Source: Rhabditoides inermis (taxonomy: Eukaryota > Nematoda > Chromadorea > Rhabditida > Rhabditidae). Taken from it: a stretch of 64,000 bases of DNA. Made by a program: the position numbers and the translations under genes. The stretch is taken from NCBI GenBank assembly GCA_963966185.1, contig CAWZYM010000201.1, positions 186,001-250,000 on the forward strand, given 5' to 3'. Within the stretch, counting starts at the first letter, position 1, and the number at the start of each line of letters is the position of its first letter. Below are positions 32,852-42,174 of this stretch, piece by piece. The notes beneath the pieces are model-generated. The model had not been told where the DNA came from, did not search any database, and worked only from the letters and a program-made list of their open reading frames with translations.

Positions 32852-33423
32852 TCAAAGAGGGAAAGAGTAGGCAATAGGGCCGAGAGAGGTCGCTGCGGCC
32901 AGCTCAGAGAGCATCTCGCCAGGGATCAGATAGCCACTCCCGATTGCGAGGATGTGTACTTGACGCTCAAGGACACGAATGGCTGTGAGAATGACGGGAG
33001 ATGACCAATCGAGAGGAGTGAATTCGAATCGCATCGAGCGCTCACCGGCGTGCACGTGAATAAGGAGAACGACCGCCGGAAACAAATAAGATTAAATGGA
33101 GAAAGAGGACAATTCGTAACCTTCTCGATAACGTTGGCAATGCCCACGAACTGGCGAGCCGAGTTCAATCCATTCATATCAACGAGAGTGGAAATAAAAG
33201 TATCCACAACGTGAATGAGTGCGATGTCAGAAAGGGAAAGAAGCGTACGGCTAAAAGATTGAAATATGATCGCCGGGACCGACTACAGTATACCTGACGC
33301 GCGGCGGGTCGGCAATAAACAGAAGGCCGCTCCGACGAGGCACGCGATTCGGGAGGAGTAGCTCGATCCAGCCCAGAACCCCAGGGACAATGAAATCACC
33401 CTTCACCAGCACATACATAGCGA
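32852..33423 (-). CDS. Antisense gene, possible degenerate vWA-like fold
   Basis: Proposed exons 33423-33294, 33250-33121 and 33076-32852, with the first ATG at 33418. Intron 1 (43 nt) is GTATAC...TTTTAG. Intron 2 (44 nt) has a normal donor (GTTACG) but ends TTTCCG instead of an AG. The frame is kept if it is nevertheless removed: 480 nt from the ATG to the stop. The last exon alternates hydrophobic strands and helices (AVVLLIHVHAGER, then VHILAIGSG, then EMLSELAAATS). This order is reminiscent of the second half of von Willebrand A domains. The metal-binding DxSxS motif is absent. Phase 1 at the first acceptor also fits the donor at 33707 of the upstream gene, so the two may be one transcript. 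The bad acceptor may mean a lesion or misreading. Confidence 0.45.
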
Positions 33424-33642
33424 CTGTTAGAGAGTAAAGTAACCTCACTCAGTAGGAGAAGTGCAGATAAGCTCGATTATCCGACTCCGATCAAGGTCAA
33501 TTGCAGATCATGTTTTATTCGAGGAAGCAATAAACAAGCACGGAGATACGAGGATACAGTAACAAAGGTCGAGAGAAGGTAGCGATTATGTCACAGCGAG
33601 GAAGTGCGAGTCAAGACAAAAGCGAATCTGGCAATAGCGCAC

Positions 33643-34163
33643 TCAAGGAGACAAGGCGCGAAGGGTCACTAGTCGAAGAGGCGAGGTCACCGGAGGAGCA
33701 TACTCACGCCTGCCGGCTCCCTGCTTATACATAATATAGGCAGTAACGAAGGGAGAGGCAATAGCAAAGAGAACCAGCGCAATGTGGCCAAAGTCAACAA
33801 CAGACTTATCGCAATCCGCGCACTCGCGAGAATGGGAGGGAGCAGGAGAAGAGAGGGGTGCCGAGACAGTAGTCGGAAGCACGACGGGGAGACGGCGGCG
33901 ATCAGACGCGTGAGATGCAATGACACTCATGGGTACACAGTGAACGAGCCAGATCCTAGAACAATCGATTCCACCCTCTCTCCTTGCAAATCACACATTG
34001 GATAGGGGCTGAAGACTCACTCTGGCAATTTGACGATGCAGAGGTGCTCCGAGGGACACCTGGGGCACGAGCTGGAAACCTGCCAGTCCCCACACGGCGA
34101 CCGGGGAACATAGGCAGCAGCTGCGCCGAGCAGAACAAGAAGAAGAAGAGGAAATAGACGCAT
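33643..34163 (-). CDS. Antisense two-exon gene for a small Cys-rich single-pass membrane protein
   Basis: Exon 1 is 34163-34021 and exon 2 is 33955-33643. The 65-nt intron has GTGAGT and TGTTCTAG ends, and the joined frame is 151 codons. An acceptor-like GTTCAG directly precedes the ATG. Residues 1-17 are a textbook signal peptide (MRLFPLLLLVLLGAAAA). Cysteines follow at 24, 33, 36, 42, 54, 93 and 96, then one TM helix at about 103-124 and a short basic tail. AATAAA lies downstream on the minus strand (33519-33514). The predicted topology is type I at the cell surface. The homologue is unknown. In this position it could be a second envelope-like or receptor-interacting product (speculative). 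An alternative donor at 33707 would splice it to the next ORF. Confidence 0.65.
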
Positions 34164-34743
34164 CTGAACGGGCAATTAGGCACAGATTCTAGAAAACAAA
34201 GAGGAAATAGAACCAGCCGCCCTTGCCAAGCGAGTCGAGAACAATGTGTGAAGAGTGTCCAAGCCATGTCCTGCGAAGGCACATGTGGCGGATTCAAAGG
34301 GATTGCAAAGGGCACCCGAACCGCCACGCCAAGCGCGATCTGATACAAAGAATAAGAATGTAAACAATGATCGTATATCGACTGGCATCACTCTAATAAC
34401 AACAAAAGAAGTGAATAAATGTAAACTTCTTGAGAAAAAACAACGACAACAACGACAACATCTACAGTTCAACGTCATCGACAGATCACTCGTCATCCAA
34501 CGTCACGTCCGTCGGAGCAGCATCTACATTATCGTCGCTTCACCACCACTTCACCGCCGCAGCAGGAGCTTCTACGACACCACACCTTCAACAAGCGACT
34601 TCAGGAGACCACCCGTCGACAGTAGAAAGTAGATCACAAAAATTGAGAAATTGTCATTGTATGTTTCAAAAATTCGATATCGTCTCACCCACGTAGCACA
34701 TCACTTCACTATATTCCGTCAAAATTTCGCGTCCCCCCCGGAA
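34164..34743. other. Region before the 3' LTR of element 1
   Basis: Minus-strand frame 34330-34176 follows an acceptor-like TTGTATCAG and could be the end of a further antisense exon. + strand 34430-34696 is a Ser/Thr/His-rich low-complexity frame without a normal start. Neither is convincing. Promoter elements for the antisense genes would be expected here or in the LTR. Confidence 0.35.
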
Positions 34744-35057
34744 TGTCCCGACCGGATCAGCGAGAGTGAGAGAGAGAGCACAGACACGTAAGAGAGATTG
34801 AGAGATATCGTCACTTATCGCCCTACCGCCGCACCAGCGGTGTGTTTGATGTTTATGTATATTAACATGCGATAAAGTCAATCTATATTACTGTTATATA
34901 TTTATCTGGCGAGCGACATTTCTTGTGGCAATCTCGACTATCACTGGAGACAGGTGGATGTAAACCATTACTTATCACTGTAGGTTACTGTAGTTATTAT
35001 TAGTTATACTGTAGGTTATTATAGACTGAACCCCCGTCCCAGAGCTAAGTCTTGACA
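34744..35057 (+). repeat. 3' LTR of BEL/Pao element 1
   Basis: 314 bp, no difference seen from the 5' LTR. It is followed by the target duplication GTCTG (35058-35062). The preceding bases are CCCCCCCGGAA, not a purine run. Confidence 0.95.
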
Positions 35058-35075
35058 GTCTGCATCTTGTACGTT

Positions 35076-35161
35076 TCAGACAAAGTTGCAAACAAGAATC
35101 GAACTAGCGACCGCAAGAGTGGTAGCCCACTCTCTTATCCACTGCGCCACACCACTCCTTG
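35076..35161 (-). mobile_element. tRNA-like head of a SINE or tRNA pseudogene next to element 1
   Basis: On the minus strand: GTGGCGCAGTGGATAAGAG (A-box-like), a good anticodon-type hairpin (GAGTGG...CCACTC), and GCTAGTTCGATTCTTG (B-box-like). Acceptor pairing is poor. The presumed body would run into the BEL insertion site, so the retroelement seems to have landed in or beside an older SINE. Confidence 0.55.
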
Positions 35162-35515
35162 TGTTATCGCGCTCAGAGACCGCCTTATTACCCGAGAGGG
35201 TGACAGAAGCGTGGGGAAGTGGATGAACTATCGATCGAGAAACGTGTGCATCGCAATACACATGCCGCTGTTTTCGCGCCACTTTTTTTGCGGTTCGCGC
35301 CACTTTTCGCATTTGAACGTTCAGTTACCCAACACGCTTGGGTAATTGGCTGGGTAACGCGGTAACGGACTTGTATCGTTCAATTTTTGTATATCTTACA
35401 TTTCAATGTGTCAACTATTGCCCTGGGGGTCAAAATGATGCGCCACTGTACCTTTAAGGGGTTGAATGTACTTCCCATTCAGTAGCTACATAGTCGATTG
35501 AATATATAAGTATAA

Positions 35516-36369
<854 letters not shown>

Positions 36370-36923
36370 ATGGAGGTGTCGTGGCAAGTGCTACGCATGG
36401 TCATCGCCGTCTGCCTATCGGGATCATTTCACTTTGGATATCAGGTACGGTACCGGTACCGGTTACTGTAGCTACAGTCTTCCTATTTAGCACTCACTCG
36501 TGAACCCCACATGGAGCGCGGCTTTCTACAACACCTCGATGGTCTATTACTACCAGCACATGGTATGAGGATTACTGTAGCAGTACCGTACCTGCCGCAT
36601 TCCAGTTTCTGCCCATCAACCTCACGCGCGATGTGGACCCGAAAGTGCCGCCACAGCCACAAACAGCAGGTCGGCCACCCCGTTTATCGATTGATATCGA
36701 TTGATTTGCAGTGTTGCGACAGCCCGGACAGCAGCAGCCAGCGAAGAGTGAGGAGACGGCGCACTTCAAGAGTGGGGACAGGCGACCGCCCTCTGAGAAG
36801 GAGTATACAGGGGAGGCAGGCAGCGACGCCCCGACCACACACGACCGACACATATACGTCACAGAGAGAGACACGCAGGCTGAGGAGGTGCGCGGTGGCA
36901 GCTTGCCACTGATGAGTGTATAG
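36370..36923 (+). pseudogene. N-terminal exons of a sugar-transporter-like (MFS, SLC2-type) gene joined to a hydrophilic tail exon
   Basis: Exons 36370-36444, 36491-36562, 36606-36669 and 36710-36923, with introns of about 40-46 nt. The start encodes a first TM helix (MVIAVCLSGSFHFGYQ) followed by SLVNPTWSAAFYNTS. This matches the beginning of nematode glucose-transporter-like proteins, where the first helix is followed by an N-P-x-x-x-F-x-N motif. After exon 3 (phase 1) the frame joins exon 4, a polar Arg/Glu/Ser-rich segment that ends in a stop. It looks like a cytoplasmic C-terminal tail. TM2-TM12 are missing, so a functional transporter is not encoded. The missing middle partly reappears from 37185. 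An internal deletion in one copy of a tandem duplication would explain this. Confidence 0.5.
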
Positions 36924-37184
36924 GAACTCATGGTATACTAATAGTATAGTCATCGCCTTGTGGCCATGTGCCTTGTTAGGCAGGGGCAAATAGCAGAGAA
37001 TATGATATGGTTATGAATACATCGCCCTATGGCGCGGGCTTTTTTCAACTTGCCCGTCAGCCTCCATGCACAATGTTTGCAGCCAGAAAGCTGTGAAATA
37101 AACAAAACTAGTTCTGAATAGAAGTGGTGCCACCTATTTGGACAAGATATAGAATAACGTGTTATCTATTTCGTCATGTTGTAG

Positions 37185-38087
37185 GTTCCTCCAGAAGAGT
37201 ACGCCCCTCTGTCGCCTTCGCAACCCCTCTGGAATCAGGAGATCACGATTCCGCATGAAATCACCGTCACCATCATGTCCAAGTATCTGCACGTATTCAT
37301 CTGGGGCTGCACCACTGGGTGAGCGTAGCTATCGCGATCAATACCGCTACAGTAGTCCATACCGCTATTGTACACTTTACCGGTACCTGTTCAGGGTACT
37401 GTACCTTGGCGGAGCGCTTGGCTGTATCATCTTCCACCCACTCTCCAAGCACTTGGGTCGACTGCAAGGCATCATTGTTTTAAACGTTGTCATCTTGGCT
37501 AGGTATACGGTAGCTACAGTACGCACACTATCCGTATCCTTGCAGTGTGGCACTACAGGCGTACGCTGGCTCCAATATATTTGAGTTCCTCGTTCTTAGT
37601 CGATTTGTAGCGGGTATAGGCGTAGGAATTGCCACTGGTTTCCAAGCTCTCTTCTATTATGTGAGGTGTTGTTTGTTTATTAGTTTATTTGTTTACTTCC
37701 AGGATATTGTCGACATCAAACACTTCGGTTGGATGGCGTCGTTCACTGTGTGCTCGATTCAGCTCGGAATGCTGGCTGGCAACCTGCTAGGTATACTGTA
37801 GCTACCGTAACCCGTACCTTTACCGTATTGCAGGCATGCCCGATCCGCTGGGGCAAGAAACACGCTGGGTGGGACTCATATTCATTGAATCTTCTATGCT
37901 GATCGGAAGGTTAGTAGGCTACCGTAAACCTGTTTTGAATAACATATACCTGTTCCAGTCTCATCTACATTTGTCTGTTTGGATACGCCTCTCCGATGTG
38001 TTTGGTGGCGGAGTTGCAACATGAAGACGCATTGCACGAGCCGATTTACTATAGGTCTCTTCGACATTCCAAAAAAAACAATGGGAG
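37185..38087 (+). pseudogene. Internal exons of a sugar-transporter-like (MFS) gene, truncated
   Basis: Exons 37185-37318, 37395-37502, 37546-37660, 37703-37790, 37834-37909 and 37959-38087, with phases that agree. Introns are 42-76 nt with GT...AG ends and many TACTGTAG/TACCGTA words. The frame encodes TM helices 2-6: YLHVFIWGCTTG, LGGALGCIIFHPLSKHLGR (a substrate-transporter G-x-x-x-G-R loop), then SRFVAGIGVGIATG (helix 4 of the SLC2 family), WMASFTVCSIQLGMLAGNLLG (helix 5) and RWVGLIFIESSML. A cytoplasmic loop with Glu-Leu follows. There is no second half (TM7-12) and no stop before 38087. The sequence after 38087 is unrelated, so the gene is cut. Confidence 0.65.
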
Positions 38088-38156
38088 GTGAGTGATCAGG
38101 GATAACTGATAATGCATGAAACAATATGAAATGAAACAAAATGAAACAAAACCATT

Positions 38157-38218
38157 ACTAGTGTTGGGTCGATTAATAAAAATTCGCTTAATGATAATCA
38201 TAATTGACCCAACACTAG
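38157..38218. repeat. Small palindromic (foldback) repeat
   Basis: CTAGTGTTGGGTC and GACCCAACACTAG in inverted orientation around an AT-rich loop, about 62 bp in total. It is directly after the truncated transporter. Confidence 0.7.
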
Positions 38219-38379
38219 CCATTATATCCCGTGCGAGCATAGCGGTGTGCTCTCGTTCTCGAGTTTTCGGATCTTCGGATCTCTGTACTTTCGCAAAATT
38301 GTGTCCAGATGATAAAAATTCAACGAGTTTTATCGTTTCTCTAACCACACTGGTGCATCTCGTGGAAATATGAAAACAG

Positions 38380-39489
38380 GTTGACGGGCCTACTCCAAAA
38401 AAAAAGATTCAGACTGTTCACAATCAACTGAAAGAAGACGGAATGATCGTGCTGGCAGAAGGAGGATGGATGTCGAGTCATGAAGGAAGAGCACTGCTGC
38501 ACAACAATAGAACAGTAATATTTATTATTATTATTATATATACTTTTTAAACCTTTTTTTAATTAATTATGATACTTTCCACTTATTACTCATATGATCA
38601 TTATTATTTTTTGCAGGTTTTGAACGATTTTCTAATAAGGCAGACAAACCAATCAACCCCAATTGATCATAATGCAGTGGGATTGAAGTACAAAACAGTT
38701 CTCGAGTCCCAGACTCCTTTAATTATTTGGGATGGAAACGTGAGTCAAAAATCAACCCGATTTAAAACACATCAAGTTTAGGTAAGACCTGAGAAGTACA
38801 TTCTAGACGCAATAGCTAACGCAGCTGGAACGAAAGTGGTGTATGAAGGTATCTTATTAGCAACCGTAGATGTGAGTTTGCGTTTATTCAACTCCAGTGT
38901 CTATGAGGAGCGTTCACCCGAGTTGTCAGTTTGAATCATTGCCTGGACATCGTTTGAAGGGCTCGCTAGGCAGAAAAAACAATTATAAAAGACAATACGG
39001 TGAAATGACTGACATCGAAAGTTCGTTTGATCTTACAATTAGTAACAAATACAACTAAATGTGTTATCGTAGAAGAACGTGCTGAAAACGCCTTTGTTCA
39101 ACACATGGTGGAAGCTGGATTCTTTGCAAACAGTATTATCAACGAAGTGATGGACAACGCGCGACAAGAAGAGGGAGCAGAGGAGCTGATGACGATTCTC
39201 ATCCGTCATTGCGCCGGTTTGGTCTCGGAGGCATCCGCTCGGCATGCCAGCCGTCCACTGAAGGGTAAGAAAATCATTCAGATATCAACTATATTGCCCG
39301 ACCATTGCAGATAAGGATTTCCTATCGTTCTGGTCGAGTGTACGGGACATGGTGAGCGAGTCAGAAGGATACGCTGCGCTCCACGAGGTTAGCCAACTCA
39401 CATTGTATGAAGTAACGTATATTTTGTAGACCACGAAAAACGCAGTCAAGGACCTGCTGAGAGAAGCTCCAGACGATAGGACGGCATGA
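38380..39489 (+). CDS. Unrecognised multi-exon gene or gene fragment
   Basis: Likely exons: 38380-38514, 38617-38739, 38782-38848, 39043-39264, 39311-39387 and 39430-39489 (TGA). Each is bounded by AG and GT. Readable segments include EDGMIVLAEGGWMSSHEGR, LESQTPLIIWDGN, EKYILDAIANAAGTKVVYE, and a helical C-terminal part with MVEAGFFANSIINEVMDNAR and KDFLSFWSSVRDMV. No family was recognised. No plausible start exon is seen before 38380, and the region between 38848 and 39043 is unclear. Two genes could be mixed here, or it may be a partial copy. The C-terminal three exons hang together best. Confidence 0.45.
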
Positions 39490-39581
39490 ACGACATAGAG
39501 ATAATCACTAACATAACTCGATACCTATCACTGTAATAGTGAATATGAAGTAAATATTTCTTACAGCATGAATTCACTTCG

Positions 39582-39779
39582 TAAGGGAGGGAGGGAGAGA
39601 GAGAGAGGGGGAGAGAGAGGGGGGGGAGAGAGGGGGAGAGAGAGGGGGGGGGGAGAGAGGGGGAGAGAGAGATAGAGAGAGAGGGGGGAGAGAGAGGGGA
39701 AAAGAGAGAGAGGGAGAAAGAGAGAGGGGGGAGAGAGGGGGAGTGAGAGATAGAGAGAGGGGGGGGGGAGAGAGAGAGA
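39582..39779. repeat. GA/GGGGA-rich simple-sequence tract
   Basis: Purine-only stretch of about 200 bp. The reverse-strand Ser/Leu/Pro frame is an artefact. Confidence 0.95.
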
Positions 39780-41280
39780 TGACGTCACAGCGCCTCGTGG
39801 GCTTTTACGTGCGTCTGCCTCTGCCTCTCTTCTGTCGCCGTCTCGAGGTGTGCGTCACTCTTCGTTTGTCTTTTGCCGGACAGACGGCCGAAGAGACGCT
39901 CCCCACTTCCAGCTCCCGCCCTTTATCGGTAAGAAATACTGTACTTGGTATACGGTAGAAAGAGTACGGTAGTTTACAATATCCTTGCAGGGCGTTGCCT
40001 GGATCGGTTGCGTTCCCGCTATGGCGACTCGATCTCTCGAGTGACTATGTACTGTGAATGGAAGGGTGAGCGTAAGGAATGGCGGAAGAGAATGCACGAC
40101 GCACTCGGAGACGATTTTTACCGTAACCCACTCTACTCCGTAAGTTTTTTTGAAACTGTTTTGATTGATAGGTCGATTCTGCAATCAATGAGCGAACAAG
40201 GGACAGTTAAAGGGGCCTATTTCTGACGATTTTTAATCATGTATGCGTTACAACACGGTCATTCGAATGCAAGATGAACAAAAGTTCTACGTGCACGCAG
40301 TGATCAGAAACAAATGATCAGCATACCGCTCTGAACACATATTTTCGATTTCCCGCGCTCTCTATCTCGTTTTTTCGCATGTGCCGTCGGCAAACTAAGC
40401 AAGAAATGGCAGGATCACGGCAGGAACACACACGGTGTTCCTGCCAAAAAAGAGGCGGGGCCAACAGTTTTGATTGGTGGAGCTTATTTCTCGCGCGAGA
40501 GTCAGGTCATCATAGAGCATACCGCTCTGAACGCATATTTTCGATTTCCCGCGCTCTCTATCTCGTTTTTTCGCTTCAGAGTGTCTACTTTGCTGCCTAT
40601 GGGGAGGGGGCGTGGCCGCGCGAATGGGGACAGTTGACTAATGCGGGTTTGAAAAAATGTGCCCTTGTATGTTCACTTGCTAGTCAGATTCTCGAAAGAA
40701 ACATAAACCTCACACCCATCAACATGGTTTTGAAAATGACTACTGGGTGGGGACAGCTCACCAATGCGGGTTCGACTGTTTCACAAATTCTTCGCTTCAG
40801 AGTGTCTACTTTGCTAGTTGTTGAATTGGTTTTTGCAACCGTGAATGTCGCAACGAGATGAGTGTGAATGATGGCCCCGTCGAAAATAATTATCGGAGGA
40901 TCGCAGCGTGAGTGTTCGAGACGAACGATACCTTGGCATTGTTTATTGATAGTAAATTTCGAGTTTCTGACCTTTTATAGATCGGCATGTATCAGCTGTA
41001 TGAACTGGGTGGGTACTTCCGAAAGACATACGATGGATTCATCTCATAACAGTGGAAGCCGAATAAAGTAGGGTCTTTCGCTCGCTCTTTCCTTCTCTCT
41101 GTCTCTCTGTCTCTCTCCGTTTTTCTATATATATTTTTTTTTCTATCTAGATATCTTTCGGAACAACAGTTAGAGGAACGTACCACTCTAAATTTCCTGT
41201 AAAAACTACGACTGCTACGTGAAACTACTGTCCCGATCACAAGCTTTGACCATTCGGCCGTGACGTCACGGCCCGGGCCG
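39780..41280. other. Region with a short possible two-exon fragment and local direct repeats
   Basis: An ATG at 39780 just after the purine tract opens a frame to 39929, followed by an intron-like GTAAGA...CTTGCAG (39930-39989) and an exon-like piece to 40140. The phase leads to an early stop, so coding is doubtful. At 40321-40380 and 40518-40577 a ~58-bp direct repeat occurs (GCATACCGCTCTGAAC...TATCTCGTTTTTTCGC). TTCAGAGTGTCTACTTTGCT also occurs twice (40576 and 40797). A perfect palindrome GTCACGGCCCGGGCCGTGAC is near 41265. Confidence 0.4.
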
Positions 41281-41764
41281 TGACATAGCGTGACATTGAT
41301 TATATATCGTTATCTGATCAAACTAAAAATAAACCAATAACACCAATAAATTCAGCATACATGATTTGCCCGGAATGCACATTTCAATCTCATTTTTATC
41401 ATTCAAATTGACACCCGGGTGTCCATGTGAGAAACACGATTCAGCTTGAAAAGAAGCCGCTGTGATTGAAGTCACATTGAGTATAGATAAACAAACTTCT
41501 GGATTTATACCTATCTATATATTGTTGATCTGTATACAAAATATCATAGTAAAGTTTATTTCATTCATCGAGATATTTCGATGCAAAGTGGCTGTTTCAA
41601 ATTGACATCTTTCGATCCGTACATATTTCACTGGCTCAATGACGTCCGATCGAAATGGGAACTGCACCACTAAACAGCCCATGTTTCACTCTATCTTATG
41701 TTTCACTCTATCTAAATACAATCCATGTTTCACTCTATCTAAATACAATCATTTTTCATCAATA
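41281..41764. other. AT-rich spacer
   Basis: No gene seen. A short tandem repeat of ATGTTTCACTCTATCTAAATACAATC (about three copies, 41680-41750) lies just outside the left inverted-repeat arm. Confidence 0.5.
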
Positions 41765-41843
41765 AACTATATGCTAAAAATGAAGATAAGGTGTAGAAAA
41801 CGCCTCGCGAAGTTGTGTATTTCGTAGTGAGAAATACCGAAAT
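41765..41843 (+). repeat. Left arm of a 79-bp inverted repeat flanking a LINE
   Basis: It matches the reverse complement of 45969-46047 at all but about one position. Core: AAGGTGTAGAAAACGCCTCG and TTTCGTAGTGAGAAATACCG. Confidence 0.88.
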
Positions 41844-42171
41844 GTGCCGCAGAACAATCCGTACGCACAAAGCACACTGTTTAATGGATTGGTACATATG
41901 TCATTGTGTGTATTTGCACATATGATCATCATTGATAGTCATATGAGCATACAAATTTTTGGTTTTAGAAGTGTGCGTTGTGCATCTACGGCATATAATA
42001 ATTTATACGGTTGCACGTGAAAAAGTAAAATGATGATACAACAAAACACACTTAAATGGGGAGCCACCGTTTGAAAGCAGCAAGGGAAGCCACCCCCAGA
42101 GGTGCGGCAGACGGGGCCGTTGATGTAAGACATCTACTATGATACAGCGAAACAAGAGAAAAAGATTTACA
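41844..42171. other. Spacer between the left inverted-repeat arm and the LINE 3' end
   Basis: About 330 bp, AT-rich, no ORF with motifs. It may include the LINE 3' UTR. Confidence 0.4.
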
Positions 42172-42174
42172 AAC

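Larger units (their letters stand above)
19509..35057 (+). mobile_element. Complete 15.5-kb BEL/Pao endogenous-retrovirus-like element with extra genes
   Basis: Two 314-bp direct repeats (19509-19822 and 34744-35057), each TG...CA, bound the element. They appear identical base by base. The flanking 5-bp duplication is GTCTG. A TGGTGCAT primer site abuts the 5' LTR. Inside, on the + strand, are gag, pol of BEL/Pao type (protease, RT with YVDN, RNase H, integrase), a Gc-like envelope ORF and a zinc-knuckle ORF. An antisense block of spliced ORFs lies at 31905-34163. Ordinary BEL/Pao elements are about half this size. Identical LTRs imply a very recent insertion. The long + strand ORFs are undamaged, so the element may be active (inference). 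No good polypurine tract is seen before the 3' LTR (CCCCCCCGGAA precedes it). Confidence 0.93.

Noticed and set aside
34164..34496. Additional antisense exon with a Cys/Arg-rich frame
   Set aside because: Only one acceptor-like site and no clear start or partner exon. Kept as a note in the region entry rather than a gene.
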